Source of the DNA: Opisthocomus hoazin
Taxonomy: Eukaryota > Chordata > Aves > Opisthocomiformes > Opisthocomidae
Assembly: GCF_030867145.1 (NCBI RefSeq)
Contig: NC_134428.1
Span: forward strand, 6,386,001-6,450,000
Length of the DNA: 64,000 nt
Direction: 5' to 3'
Below the pieces are notes generated by a model. The model worked only from the letters and a program-made list of their open reading frames with translations. It was not told the origin of the DNA and did no database searches. Each line of letters starts with the position of its first letter. Within the stretch, counting starts at the first letter, position 1. Below, piece by piece: positions 18,900 through 29,400 of this stretch. The position numbers were made by a program, and so were the translations under genes.

Positions 18900-20012
18900 T
18901 TCTTATGTGTCTGAACTGTCTCACTATTTCTTTTCATCAACAGTATATAGTTTCCTGTGGTCATTCATCTATTTAACCCTTTGATACAACTCAAGGCAGT
19001 AAAAATTATGATTATGATGACTGTAACCACAATTACAGTTTGAAGTAAATTTGTCGACCATCCAGTAAAGGAGAATCCAAGACTGTGTAGTATTTTATTA
19101 TTTAGCCATCCTATTTCCATAGCAGCCTTAAGGTCACGACTTGACTTTGCTACCTGCTTTGTTTTGTCGAGCTGATCCTCTAAATGTTCAGTAATGTTTG
19201 GAATATGAACACAACAATCTCTATCATTTAAATTTAAGTATCCACATACTTAGTGTCTGTGTAGCAATGATAGATCCAATGCCAGTCTGTTTTTTAGGGC
19301 CATTTCAGATGTGGCTTGTAACTGGATATTCTAATCCGGCAGTCCTATCTTTGTGCCATTTGCTAATTACTCTGTTTTTCCTCTCAGATTGTATAACCAT
19401 GCACGACTTTAAATTGAGGTGATCCGGGGACTAAAGATGGCCTCCAGTATCCACCCTGCTTTTGTCCCTGAAGAGGCATGTCTCCAGGGATCTGCTTCAT
19501 CCCTTTTTATTTTTCCCGTAACTGAGGTCCCAAGGGTCTCTTTCTCCACAGAGGGCACAAAGTCATCGTGCCTCACGTATGTTGTTGATGTTTCCCTCCT
19601 AGAGGCAATTGTGTCATCCAGGTGCCGTCATCACTAACCCACACTGTATGACCCATAGGGGTGCTGTTTCTTTGTTGCAGTTAATAGATTTGCTGTTGAG
19701 TATAGTACCAGTAGTATCCTTGATGTAAGCAGAACAATTCCGACAGAGACACCCTAACTGCAGGGCTCGTGCAACCGGACCTAGTCGTTGCACCCCACAG
19801 TCGACTGCAGAACAATTGAAAACTGGAGTGCATTTCTGTCTCAGCTGTTGTGATTTCTTAACTCTTCCCTGTAATATTTTTACCCTTTTGATTCGATCTT
19901 CGCTCCCCAGTCCACTCCATATACCAAGGTGTGATTTGCATATAATGCCACTCATCTTCTCCTGGGCTGGTCCATACCTGAGATAGGTCCATTCCCCACA
20001 GACAGCGTTCAC
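18900..20012 (-). pseudogene. env: Envelope remnant of ERV-C
   Basis: The upstream part (20012-19614) is an open stretch with several cysteines (CTPVFNCSAVDCG, LGCLCRNCSAY), fitting surface/transmembrane subunit sequence. Further down, about 19180-18960, the minus strand reads an ectodomain helix (KSSRDLKAAMEIGWLNNKI) followed by a hydrophobic anchor rich in Val, Ile and Thr. Env would mediate receptor binding and fusion. The frame is interrupted and cannot give a complete protein. The subunit assignment of the upstream part is tentative. Confidence 0.55.
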
Positions 20013-20175
20013 AAGGTTCAGGTCTACTTTTTCTTGGGTTGGATCACCTCCTTTACCAAAGGGAGTATGCTGAGTCTGATTTACACACCAGTGGATGTCT
20101 GTTACCCTTTTGAATGTCAGATTAAAAACCTCTGCCCACTTTCCTAATCCTAGAAACTTCTCACCAAATCAGGTA

Positions 20176-20975
20176 TTAATTAATTGCAGCCTGTCCTTTT
20201 ATATGCATTTGGTCTCCCTTAACATTTAAAAGATCTTTCCCATATATGGTCTCAAAGGGACTTACTCCTTCCTCATCCCTAGGGGTTATTTGAATTTGCA
20301 AAAGAGCGAAGGGTGAGGCTGCTGCCCACTTAAGGTGTGCTTCCCGACAAAGGTTAGACACTTGCCCCTTGAGAGCCTGATTCATTCTTCCTACTTTCCC
20401 ACCAGATTGTGGCCTCCAGGGGTGTGTAGTTCACACCAAATCGGTAATAGCTTGGAAATTCCTTGTACTGTTTCTGCAATCAAATGAGGTCCATTGTCAG
20501 AAGATAACCCTTCAGGAATTCCAAACCTGGGGATTTCTTTTAATAAAATGTTAACAACTTCCCTAGCCTCATTGTTGTGACAAGGGAAAGCTGCAGGCCA
20601 CCTGGAAAATGTATCTGCTAGAACAATTAGATATTTCTATTGTCCGCATTTTGGTAACTTGGAGACGTCAGTTTGCCAGTACTCCCCAGGGACTATTCCC
20701 CTTTTTCCTTCACCCGCTGGGGGCTTGCTTTGGATCTTAGCATTATTTGCCCATCAGATTTGACATTTCCTTAATATTGCGTCCGCGCTTGAATACATTT
20801 TTGGCCCTATAGCTTGTCTTCCAATGCTGATTATCATAGCATCAGTTCCCATGTGAGTTTCTTCATACAACTTCTTGAAGACAACTTCCTTCGTTTCAGC
20901 TGTAGTGAGAACTTGCTGGTTCGATGTCACCCACCATTCTTCCGTATTCTCTGAACATTTTAGCTTTTCTGTCAA
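20176..20975 (-). pseudogene. pol (IN): Integrase remnant of ERV-C
   Basis: The N-terminal part lies at 20975-20754, ending in the zinc-finger Cys region (ILRKCQI). A central SSDNGPHLIA with the second catalytic Asp lies near 20490-20520, and a C-proximal part (20385-20176) reads MNQALKGQVSNLCREAHLKW and SPFETIYGKDLL, a gammaretroviral integrase signature. Stops and frame changes separate the pieces. Confidence 0.75.
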
Positions 20976-21007
20976 CTGATTCTCTTTCTCCGAATATCAA
21001 GAAGGTT

Positions 21008-21785
21008 TCAGGTCACTTTTCCATGAGGCTCCGATTCTCCTTTTGATACCTCAAAGCCTAGATATCGCACTTTTTCTTTGGCCACCTGGGACTTTTTCTG
21101 GGACTCTCTGTATCTTGCTAAGCCCAGATAATTGAGCAAACTGATCGTTGCTTTCAGACAGCTCTCTTCAGTATCAGTCCCTATCCGTACATCATCTACA
21201 TATTGTAACAGAGTCACACTGTCACCTTGCCTGTGTTGTACATCTTTTGCTGATACACAACCAAACAGAGTGGGTCTATTTCTGGATCCTTGGGGGAGCA
21301 CAGCCCAAGGCAGCTGCACCTTTCTTCCCATCTTGGGGTTCTCCCATTCGATGGCAAAGACTCTTTGGGTTTGTTTGTCCTCTGGGATACAAAAGAAAGC
21401 ATCTTTTAAGACTGAAACAGTAAAATAGGCATTTGTTTCAGGTACTGAAGGTAGCAGGGTATAAGGGTTTGGTACGGTGGGGTGTATGTCCATGGTTATT
21501 TGATTTATCGCTCTTAAATCCCGTACTAGTGTACATTCTTCTGAACAAGGCTTCTATACTGGTATTAAATTTAGATCGGCATTCTTGAAGCAGTCTATAC
21601 TGCATAAAGGTATTTATCAAAGGCTCCAGTCCTGTAGGTGCCTCCACTCTAAAAGGGAACTGATTTACCCTTACTGGCCTTGCACCCAGTTTCAGCTCTT
21701 TTTTAACTGGGGTTACATTTATTGCTTTACTGGGTTTCTGGGAAGCCGACACTAGGGGAACGACAGCATCCAGTACCATATTCAA
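21008..21785 (-). pseudogene. pol (RT): Reverse transcriptase remnant of ERV-C
   Basis: RT fingers and palm are readable: TVSVLKDAFFCIPED, FAIEWENPKMGR, a PQG motif (AVLPQGSRNRPTLF) and the catalytic YVDD (LLQYVDDVRIGTD), then LNYLGL and VRYLGFEVSKGE. The first part (21785-21438) is in another frame with QFPFRVEAPTGLEPLINTFM. The frames are broken at about 21530. The catalytic Asp pair is preserved although the gene is dead. Confidence 0.8.
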
Positions 21786-22090
21786 AATGCTTCTTCAGGC
21801 TCCTCTGGGATTTTCTCTGTTAGCAGGAGAATTGGTGCTTTCCCAGCTGTATCAAGTGGGATGTGGAGCTGCATGGAATTCTCAGAGAAAGTTATTTAAG
21901 CATTCAATCTCCGTAGTAAATCTCATCCTAGTAAACAAAAGTAGACATTATGGTATATGCAGAAACTCATAAGTCCGTTTAGCACATCCCATAGTGCACT
22001 CCATTGGTTGTAAAAATGTCCTTAGTGTTATTTTTCCTGCTGCTGCAAGAGCTGGTATGGTAAGAGAGCCCAACACATAGCCCCAGCGCG
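21786..22090 (-). pseudogene. Probable protease end of ERV-C pol
   Basis: Sequence upstream of RT on the minus strand, with short frames such as KITLRTFLQPMECTMG. It is too degraded for the DTG motif to be seen. It stops at about 22090, where non-retroviral sequence begins. Confidence 0.35.
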
Positions 22091-22465
22091 GGGGATCAGA
22101 CGGGGAAGCGCTGGGGCAGCCTCTCACCAGGCAGCGGGCTCTTTCCACGAGATGTGCCAATGATCAGTATTTCCCTCTAGTGCTTCCATGTGGGTTTCTG
22201 TTGTGCGCAGAAGAGCGCTGCCAGTGGAAAAGTCCCCGAGGGGCTGTAGCTTTGCCCATCCAGTCCTTGAGGGATGTTGCACATGGCCTGGGAACGGTGT
22301 TGTGAGAGCTGTCAGGTGCCAACCAACAGGTCACCCAGGCCCCTCAGCAGCTTTGGAGATCTGCACCCTCTTCTGCGTCCCCTGCCATTACCTCCCCTCC
22401 AGTCACTGCAGGCCACTGAGAAAGTCCCAGATCACAACCTCTAGTGGAAACGTGTTTGCTTACAG

Positions 22466-22537
22466 CTGTGCCTGTCGACAATGGCCACCCGGCTTCTCTG
22501 CCGGATCTGGTCCAGGAGCCTCAGGACAACCCCACAG
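22466..22537 (+). CDS. Putative exon, unidentified protein
   Basis: Preceded by TTGCTTACAG and followed by GTATGT, a near-consensus donor. 72 bp, in a frame reading VPVDNGHPASLPDLVQEPQ: acidic and proline-containing, probably a disordered linker. The exon ends in phase 1, matching the next block. No family recognised. Confidence 0.4.
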
Positions 22538-23002
22538 GTATGTCACTGGAATGGGTAAGCGTGTGGGTTTTAATATTCTGTTCACAGGAAATTTAACTTC
22601 ATGGTTTCCTGGCCGATGCTCACACATGCAGAAGAGCAGCGAGGGAACGTGTCAGCTGAGTGCTGTGCCCAGGGGCGCTCTGCCTTGCCAATCGGTCTTT
22701 GCCAGCCTCTGTGAGCCTGCACTGCTTCCAGTGCTGGCTGCAAAGCCCACGGGCTTGTTGGGGTTGAGTTTAGAGCTGGTGTGAGCTCCAGGGAGTCCTT
22801 TATTCCAACAGCTCGGTGCATGGCTTGTTTTGGAACAGCATGGGCCAGGCACCCAGTAACGGTCTGCGCGATGTTCCCGACTGGAATGGACAGACGAGTG
22901 CCGTGGAGGAATCCCGTGTTTGAACTGCTTTCCCTGCCGTTCTGATCGGAAGAATTCTATAGAGAGATTTCATGGGAGCTGCTCTCTTCTGTTTGTTTAC
23001 AG

Positions 23003-23152
23003 ATGTGCCCGAAGACGATGGATACCCAGCTTTCCGGCTGGATGCCAGTACTGATGGACTGGGAGATCGCATGGCCACAACAGATAAGGTTTCCCAGCGG
23101 ATGTCGAAAATTATAAAGCAAATCTGGAACGAGCTGCACCAAGCAGCACGCG
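23003..23152 (+). CDS. Putative exon, unidentified protein
   Basis: Preceded by TTTGTTTACAG and followed by GTGGGT. 150 bp (50 codons), open throughout in the phase set by the previous block: VPEDDGYPAFRLDASTDGLG then MSKIIKQIWNELHQAA, the latter a likely amphipathic helix. Both exons are multiples of three and phase 1-1, typical of tandem-duplicated or skippable exons. I cannot name the gene. Confidence 0.45.
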
Positions 23153-23421
23153 GTGGGTATTTATCACTCCGAACCAGAAGACTTGGGGAGCTGGGGTGTC
23201 AGATGCATGGGTGGACAAGCTGCTGTCCTTGATGTTTGAGGACTCTGGGTGACACATCGGGGCCAGGGAGAGGTGACAGCTGGACACCCAGCTGGAGGCC
23301 GGACACCTAACTTGAAGGCCACTGAAATGAAGGGCTGTGAACCCAGTCTCGGGTGATTCACCTGTCTGTTTCTAGCCGTGTTTTAAGTAACTTGGTTGTG
23401 GTTCTCTTCTTGTTTTGGAAG

Positions 23422-23478
23422 ACCATGGGCTCTTCACTGCCACTTGTGACAGTGCCAAGGATAAGGTTCCAAGAGCTT
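23422..23478 (+). CDS. Putative terminal exon, unidentified protein
   Basis: After TTTTGGAAG the frame continues in phase as DHGLFTATCDSAKDKV and meets TGA about 19 codons in, near 23478. The acceptor is weak (no long pyrimidine tract), so this is the least certain of the three blocks. Confidence 0.3.
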
Positions 23479-23911
23479 GAGGTTCAGTGTACAGCGTGTG
23501 CTGTTACCCTGATGGTGCAATGGAGTTGGCATGATGCTTCTCCGAAGGGCTCCTTCCCCAGTTGCACTGGCTCCAGCATTTTCCTGTCCTCTCCGAAGGA
23601 AGGAACTTACCATCGCCTTGCAATTTCCCAAAAATGCTGTAAGTGTGAATGAGAAGATCACCTGCAACCTCCCAGTCTCTCAGCAGGTCTGCTGGTAAGC
23701 TGGGAAGTGTCCAGCTCTGAAATTTTTCTCCTGGAATGACACGTGGTTTGGCATAGTGACGAGGTGCACCCCTAAATGCCCAGGCCTTTTCTCTCAGTGT
23801 TATTAATGTATTTTGCCTCCTGAAGATACCGCGTTCCTGACAAGTAACAGCTACTTCTCCTTGAACTGACCCACTTTTATTCCAAAGGCACGGACCGTGG
23901 GACTGTTGACG

Positions 23912-24494
23912 TGCGGAATCAAACCTCACAACTCAGAGAGTTATAAAGCTGGTATGTTTATTGCGGCGCCGGGTGCAAGGGGGATCGCTCCTCCTAACAT
24001 GCACACCGAGTCACGAAGCATGCACCTAATTATTACAAAGCTTATCTAAGTAGGCTGGACTATTGTAATTATTTCTAGGAATTCGTTATCATACTCCACT
24101 CCCCTTTAGCACTTGTGCAGTGTCGTCTGGTGGTCGTCTGTGAGGGTCTTCTGGATGAAGGCTCCTAGTCTTCCTTGCTGTGTGCTTTCACCTTTGGCTC
24201 AAAAATTCCTGAGTTGTCTGTGTTGGCTGAGTCCCAAACCATAAGAAACAGTTTCAGCTAGAGAGTTGCTTCTCACAGACAACAAAGTTCTGTTTATCAG
24301 TCCTTGTTTCTCTTCGTCTGTCTCGCAAGCAGTCCTTGTTAGCTATATTTGAGCCACAACAGTCCTTGTTAGCAAGATTACAAAGAACAGAACTAAACTG
24401 AATAACAGTGTTTAACTCTTAACATAGATGCAAATTATATAAAAAAGTTAAACTAAAGCTATTGCAAAATCAAACTAATTTTCAATTCCCCACA
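23912..24494 (-). mobile_element. 3' LTR of ERV-D
   Basis: About 583 bp, beginning TGTGGGGAATTG (24494 side) directly after a polypurine tract (GGGGGG at about 24500-24512), and ending GATTCCGCA (23912). AATAAA on the minus strand at 23962-23957 lies near the 3' end. A central block resembles the LTR-like sequence at 4975-5636. Confidence 0.75.
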
Positions 24495-24594
24495 TCAAGT
24501 CCCCCCTTCTCTTTCTTCTTTTGCAAATTCTTTTGCTATGAAGTTACCCTCCTCAAGGATTTTGGCAAAATATTTGGCACTGTCACTGTCACTG

Positions 24595-25830
24595 TCAGAT
24601 ATCTTGGGCCTGTAATGAATTTCCTTCACAACTGTAGCCTTGGTGTCTTCTTGTAGTGCATGTTTCTACATTAACTGTTAGCCACCTGTTCTTACTTTGT
24701 CTGGTCCATTTTTCATGTTCCAAAGGGTGAACCAAAGTCTCATTAAGGAATATCCCTAATGCAACAATAGGATAAATGTCATATACGGTGGCCTCAGATA
24801 TTGTTAACACAAATGCTGTGGCTATGTTATTAAAGGGATTATATGTAAAATTGAGTAATTTCCACAAAGACCGAAAGTTCTTCTCAAATTCTGCTGCGTT
24901 TTCCCAAATTACCTTTCGAATTTCCAGAGGTAATATGGCTTGTTCTGCCTCCCTGACAGTAGCTGCTGTCACAGATTGTATTTATAACTGAGCTTGAATA
25001 CAGCTAAAGGCCAAGGAAGTACTATTCTGGGTAGATTCTACTATGGATCTCAGGCTTTTCTCATTTAGCCCTTCCCATTGGGGTAGCACATCTGACACTA
25101 GATATTGGTTATTACCTATAGCTAAGAGTAACAATCGTAACGGGTGTTGTATTTTACTTAAATCTTGCGTAATGGTGGACAACTTATTCGCTAGCACCTT
25201 GGAATCTACACTGTTCAAAATTCCTAAACCCGTTCCCACAAGGCCTGTTGTATCCCTTTTTCTCCTTTGAGATGTGAGAATCATTATTAGCTCCACTTTC
25301 TTTAATGAACTATCATTTTCCGTTTGCCCACACGCTTAACTATATAGGGGCCCACTTCATATACATAAGCTGCTGTCATTTTGTGGGTTGTAGGAGAAGT
25401 TGACACCTTGATGGGCACAGGTATAGCCATAGTCGAAATCTTTTCCTTTGATATGTCCAACCCAAATTTAAATGACAATGCTCTGTCTCCTTTGCCGATC
25501 TCCCTAAACAGAAAACAGATACTGATTGAGTTATAATAAAATTGAACAAACAAACGAGATGCACAATGTTCCCCACCTATTGTGGGTTCTGTTCTTTGTT
25601 CAGAAAATCTTCTCATAGTAACTTGGGTTAAAGGAGGGAAATCTTTTCTACTGCTAGTATTAAAGATTCTGCAACCTACATGGACTGTTTTCCCTTTATC
25701 GACCTTCCGTCTATGCATCGAATGCTTCCATTCTGATTCATGTAATTGCAATTCCCTGTTGTCAGATATGATGACGGTTGCTAGATTCATTCCCGCTAAG
25801 TCTTTTCCCATAATTCCCATGTATCAAAAA
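24595..25830 (-). pseudogene. env: Envelope remnant of ERV-D
   Basis: Surface-subunit sequence runs from 25820 to 25302. Downstream a furin-type site RRKR (about 25267-25256) is followed by a hydrophobic fusion-peptide-like stretch GLVGTGLGIL, then a helical region (VLANKLSTITQDLSKIQHPL) with polar and leucine repeats. The C-terminal part continues in 24972-24595 after a stop at about 24983. Env would drive membrane fusion; the stops and the lack of a clear anchor make this copy inactive. Confidence 0.7.
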
Positions 25831-26328
25831 TAGGCTTTTGACCAAGGCCATTCTCAAATATTAACTCTCATGAGTTTCAGCACAGTTACCACCCACACTA
25901 TTGCAAAGGTTCTTAGCTTAGCTCGGTTAGTCCATGTTGGCGTCTTTGGATGCGGAGCTTCAGGGGTCCAGTGGACGTTATTTTCCATTGATGCTGAAGA
26001 GCTTTCTTCACTCTTGTATGATGGATCCAGGATGTCTGCTCCTTAATCTTGTCTGCTGTGTGGGATGTCAGCAGCACTTGGAACGGTCCTTCCCATTTCG
26101 GTTCTAGTGGAGAATCTAAAAGAGATCTTATATATACATAGTCGCCAGATTCAATATTATGTACAAGCCCATTAAGACCTCGGGCTCTAGTTCCTAAGAC
26201 CAGTTCCTCTACTTTTCAAAGCTGCTTCTGCAAACTTATTATATAGCTAGTTAATACTTCATCCCCAACTTGAGTTGATGTTCCTGCTTGTACAATATAC
26301 GGCCTCCCGTATATTATTTCGAAAGCAT

Positions 26329-26894
26329 TTAGCACTTTTTGGTTCTGGGTTTGGTTCTAATCCTTAGGAGTGCTAATGGCAATGATTGGGGCCAAGACAG
26401 TTTAGCCTCCTGACCCAATTTTACAACTTGCATTTTAATTAGGAGGTTCATCTTTTCTACTTGACTGCTTGATTTTGGATTATATGGGGTATGTAATTGC
26501 TGATCTATTCCCAAAAGTTTACAAACTTGTTGAATGATCTTGGCAATAAAATGTCAACCTCTGTCTGATGAGATTACCGCAGGAACCCCAAATCTCGGTA
26601 TTATTTCTTGCAATAGTACCTTGGTTACTTCCCTAGTTTTATTAGTTCGACAAGGGAATGCTTCTGGCCATCCTGAAAAGATATCTGTCAAGACTAGCAG
26701 GTATCGAAACCCCCTTTTCTTCGCAGTTCTGAGAAATCAATTTGCCACTGCTGCCCTGGGTAATTACCTTTCCTGATTTGTCCTAGTTGGGCTTTATGTC
26801 TTGTCTTAGGGTTACTTTGTAAACAAACCCCGCACTGTTGTGTTACCTGCTTGATAGTAGTGTATAGATTTTGGGCGACTATCAGCCAGTTCAA
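26329..26894 (-). pseudogene. pol (IN): Integrase remnant of ERV-D
   Basis: 26894-26694 carries the zinc-finger C-x-x-C (QQCGVCLQSNPK) and the first catalytic block GQQWQIDFSEL. 26514-26329 carries the segment normally holding the catalytic Glu (TPYNPKSSSQVEKMN) and ALLRIRTKP. Between them the frame is interrupted. Gamma-type integrase, inactive. Confidence 0.75.
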
Positions 26895-26918
26895 ATATTT
26901 ATACAGGGCCTCTGTTCC

Positions 26919-28061
26919 CTAATGAGATTTTCTATACTCTGCCATAACTACGGCCCATAACAATGTAAATGGTATTATTGTTTTACCTTGTGGAGTCTTT
27001 GCCCACCTACCTTTCTCTATTTCCCCCCCTAGGTCTTCAACTAATTTTTTTATCTTCTTTAGATTACTTGGGTTCACAATCTGTACTTTACCGTCTGGGA
27101 CTAAAGACTGCACCCCCAATTTACTCTTCTCAGCTGCTCTTTTAGCCTCGCAGTCTGCCATGGCGTTGCCCAGTTCCTGAGCAGTGTCTCCTTTCTGATG
27201 AACTTTACAATGCATAATAGCCGCTTTCTTGGGTAGCTGCACTGCTTCCAGGGGCTTAAGAATTTCTTCGACGTGTTTTATATGTTTTCCTTGGGTAGAT
27301 AGGAGTCTTCTTTCTTTCCACACAGCTCCATGAGCATTGACTAACCCAAAGGCATATTTAGAGGCCGTCCAGATATTAATTTTCTTGCCTTTAGCTAGTT
27401 CTAATGCTTGAGTTAAGGCTATTATTTCTGCCTTTTGAGCTGAGGTGTTTGGGGCAAGGGTTTTGGACTTGATTACCTGATCTGTAGTGGTTACTGCGTA
27501 TCCTGTCTTGCGGACTCCTTGTCGAATGAAGCTGCTTCTGTCAGTGTACCAGCAATCTTCAGCGTCCTCCAGTGGCTCCTCTTTTAGGTCAGGTTGGCTG
27601 GAATAGACTGCTTCAATCGTTTCCAAGCAGTCATGCGATACTGGTTCCCCTGTGGTCCTGCTGAGGAAAGATGCTGGATTGACAATGTTAGTAACCACTA
27701 TTTCCACACCATCCTGCTCTACCAGGATAGCTTGACATTTAAGAAACTTTTGTGGTGAGAGCCAGTGTCCTCCCTTCACCTTTAATACTGCTGATACAGT
27801 ATGAGATACCGGTACTGTAATCTTTTGGCCTAGTGTAAATTTACGTGCTTCTTGAATGTTCAGCACTACTGCTGCTACTGCCCGCAGGCAGCTAGGCCAA
27901 CCCTTGCTTACTTCATCAAGTTGTTCAGAGAAGTATGCCACCACCCTCCGATATGGTCTCAGATTTTGGGTTAGGATTCCTAAGGCTATTCCCTGCTTTT
28001 CATGAGAGAACAGCCAGGAGGGCTTAGTAGTGTCTGGTAATCCCAAAGCAGGGGCATCCAT
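26919..28061 (-). pseudogene. pol (RNase H): RT connection and RNase H of ERV-D
   Basis: A 380-codon open stretch: connection domain (LGILTQNLRPYRRVVAYFSEQL), then RNase H with WYTDRSSF, SAQKAEIIALTQAL, a segment IWTASKYAFGLVNAHG, and CKVHQKGDTAQELGNAMAD. In active gammaretroviral RNase H the third block carries an Asp (TDS); here it reads TAS, so one metal-binding carboxylate is absent. The length of the frame is notable beside the many stops in the surrounding RT and integrase. Confidence 0.82.
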
Positions 28062-28429
28062 CAGCTTTTTATTTAGCTGTTGGAATGCTCTTTTGCTTCC
28101 TCATTCCAGATGAGGAGTTTTTTAATCAGATTTTAATAATTCATAGAGTGGTTTTACCAAGAGCCCGTAATTATACATCCATAGGCGACACCATCCTGTC
28201 ATTCTCAGGAACGTGCAGAGCTCTTTGGGTGTCTGTGGTCAAGGGGTCTGACAGATGGCCTCCTTCCTCGTTGTCCCCGGTGTTCTTTGGCCCACAGCTA
28301 TCTCATACTCGAGGCAGGTTACTTGCTGTCGAGCTATTTAGGCTTTCTGTGGAGAAACTTGATAGCCATTAAGTCCAAGGAAATTTAGCAGACTGATTGT
28401 CCATATTATAAAAAGTTCTTTCATTTCAG

Positions 28430-28960
28430 TGGCTATTAATAGATCATGTACATATTGTAATATTGTTCCTGCTCTGTGGGGTTGCTCCCGTTGTTCCAAG
28501 TCTTTAGCTAATTGATTTCAAAAAAGAGTGGGGCTACTTTTAAATCCCTGGGGTAACACTGTCCGTGTCAGCTGTGTCCTCTTTCCGGAGTCTGGGTTTT
28601 CCCATTCAAATGCAAACAACTGGCTTTCTAAACTTAATAGGATACAAAAGAAGGCATCTTTTAAGTCCAGGACGGTAAACCAGGCCAATTCAGGTATCAG
28701 TTTAGTTAATAATGTGTATGGTTTTGCCACAACAGGGTGCAGATCCTCAACAATTCTCTTGATAGCCCTGAGATCCTGTACTATTCGATAACTACCACCT
28801 GTTTTTTTAATTGGTAAAATGGGAGTGTTATATTCCGATTCACGCTCTATTAATAACCCATCTTTGATGAACCGGTCAATCACTGGTCAAATTCCTTCCC
28901 TGTCTTCCATTCTAAGAGAATATTGTCTAATCCTTACAGGCCGTGTTCCTTGCTTAAGTT
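28430..28960 (-). pseudogene. pol (RT): Reverse transcriptase remnant of ERV-D
   Basis: 28883-28518 reads YNTPILPIKKTGGSYRIVQ, FTVLDLKDAFFCI, FAFEWENPDSGKRTQ and LPQGFKSSPTLF, a clear gammaretroviral palm. A stop follows, and the catalytic site just beyond (about 28460) reads YVHD in place of YVDD, so one catalytic Asp has been lost. Further stops interrupt the thumb. Confidence 0.8.
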
Positions 28961-29169
28961 TGACTATTATTGGAGATGCATTTTTCGCTTTTCCTGGTGT
29001 CTCTGTTGCCCATACTCCTGGGTATACCTAGTTGTGGACTTCCTCAGGTACTCCTGAGCCAACGGGGTATTTATAAGGGTCAAACTCAAAACTTCTATTA
29101 CCTGGTCACTTCCCACCCAGAGTTCTACTCTCCCTTTGTCAAATCTTATTTCTGCCTTTAATTGTTCCA

Positions 29170-29400
29170 ATAAATCTCATCTTAATAGAGGTCTTGGCGA
29201 ATTAGACATAAATAAAAATTTGTGTACCCCTCCATTGTTTCCCTAATTTGAATTCAAGAGGTTTTAAAAAGTACGCCTTTTCACTTTGGCCAGTAGCTTC
29301 CCTTACTGTTACAAAGTCACCATCTACAGATGTCAAAGCCTGATTTAAAACTGACAACGTTACTCCAGTATCAACTAAAAATTCCACGCTCTGTTGCAGT
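29170..29400 (-). pseudogene. pro: Protease remnant of ERV-D
   Basis: The minus strand reads VEFLVDTGVTLSVLNQ, an aspartic protease active-site loop with DTG preserved (29387 region), then DFVTVREATGQ. The frame is closed at 29202. Upstream sequence up to about 29560 has Cys-containing, highly charged frames suggesting a degraded nucleocapsid, without a complete zinc knuckle. Confidence 0.7.

Larger units (their letters stand above)
18627..22090 (-). mobile_element. Decayed gamma-type ERV (ERV-C): pol and env remnants
   Basis: Minus-strand fragments in the retroviral order protease/RT (left of 22090), integrase, env. The RT-RNase H connection and the RNase H domain are missing (RT ends near 21008 and integrase starts at 20975), and no gag is present; the 22090 edge abuts unrelated sequence. 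Its 3' end is interrupted by copy A and continues at 11661-11992. Many stops and shifts show great age. Confidence 0.75.
22091..23911 (+). other. Host-like segment with exon-like blocks of an unidentified gene
   Basis: Sequence between ERV-C and ERV-D that is not retroviral. Three blocks with consensus splice edges keep a consistent phase 1: 22466-22537, 23003-23152 and from 23422. I do not recognise the protein. The remainder looks intronic. Confidence 0.45.
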
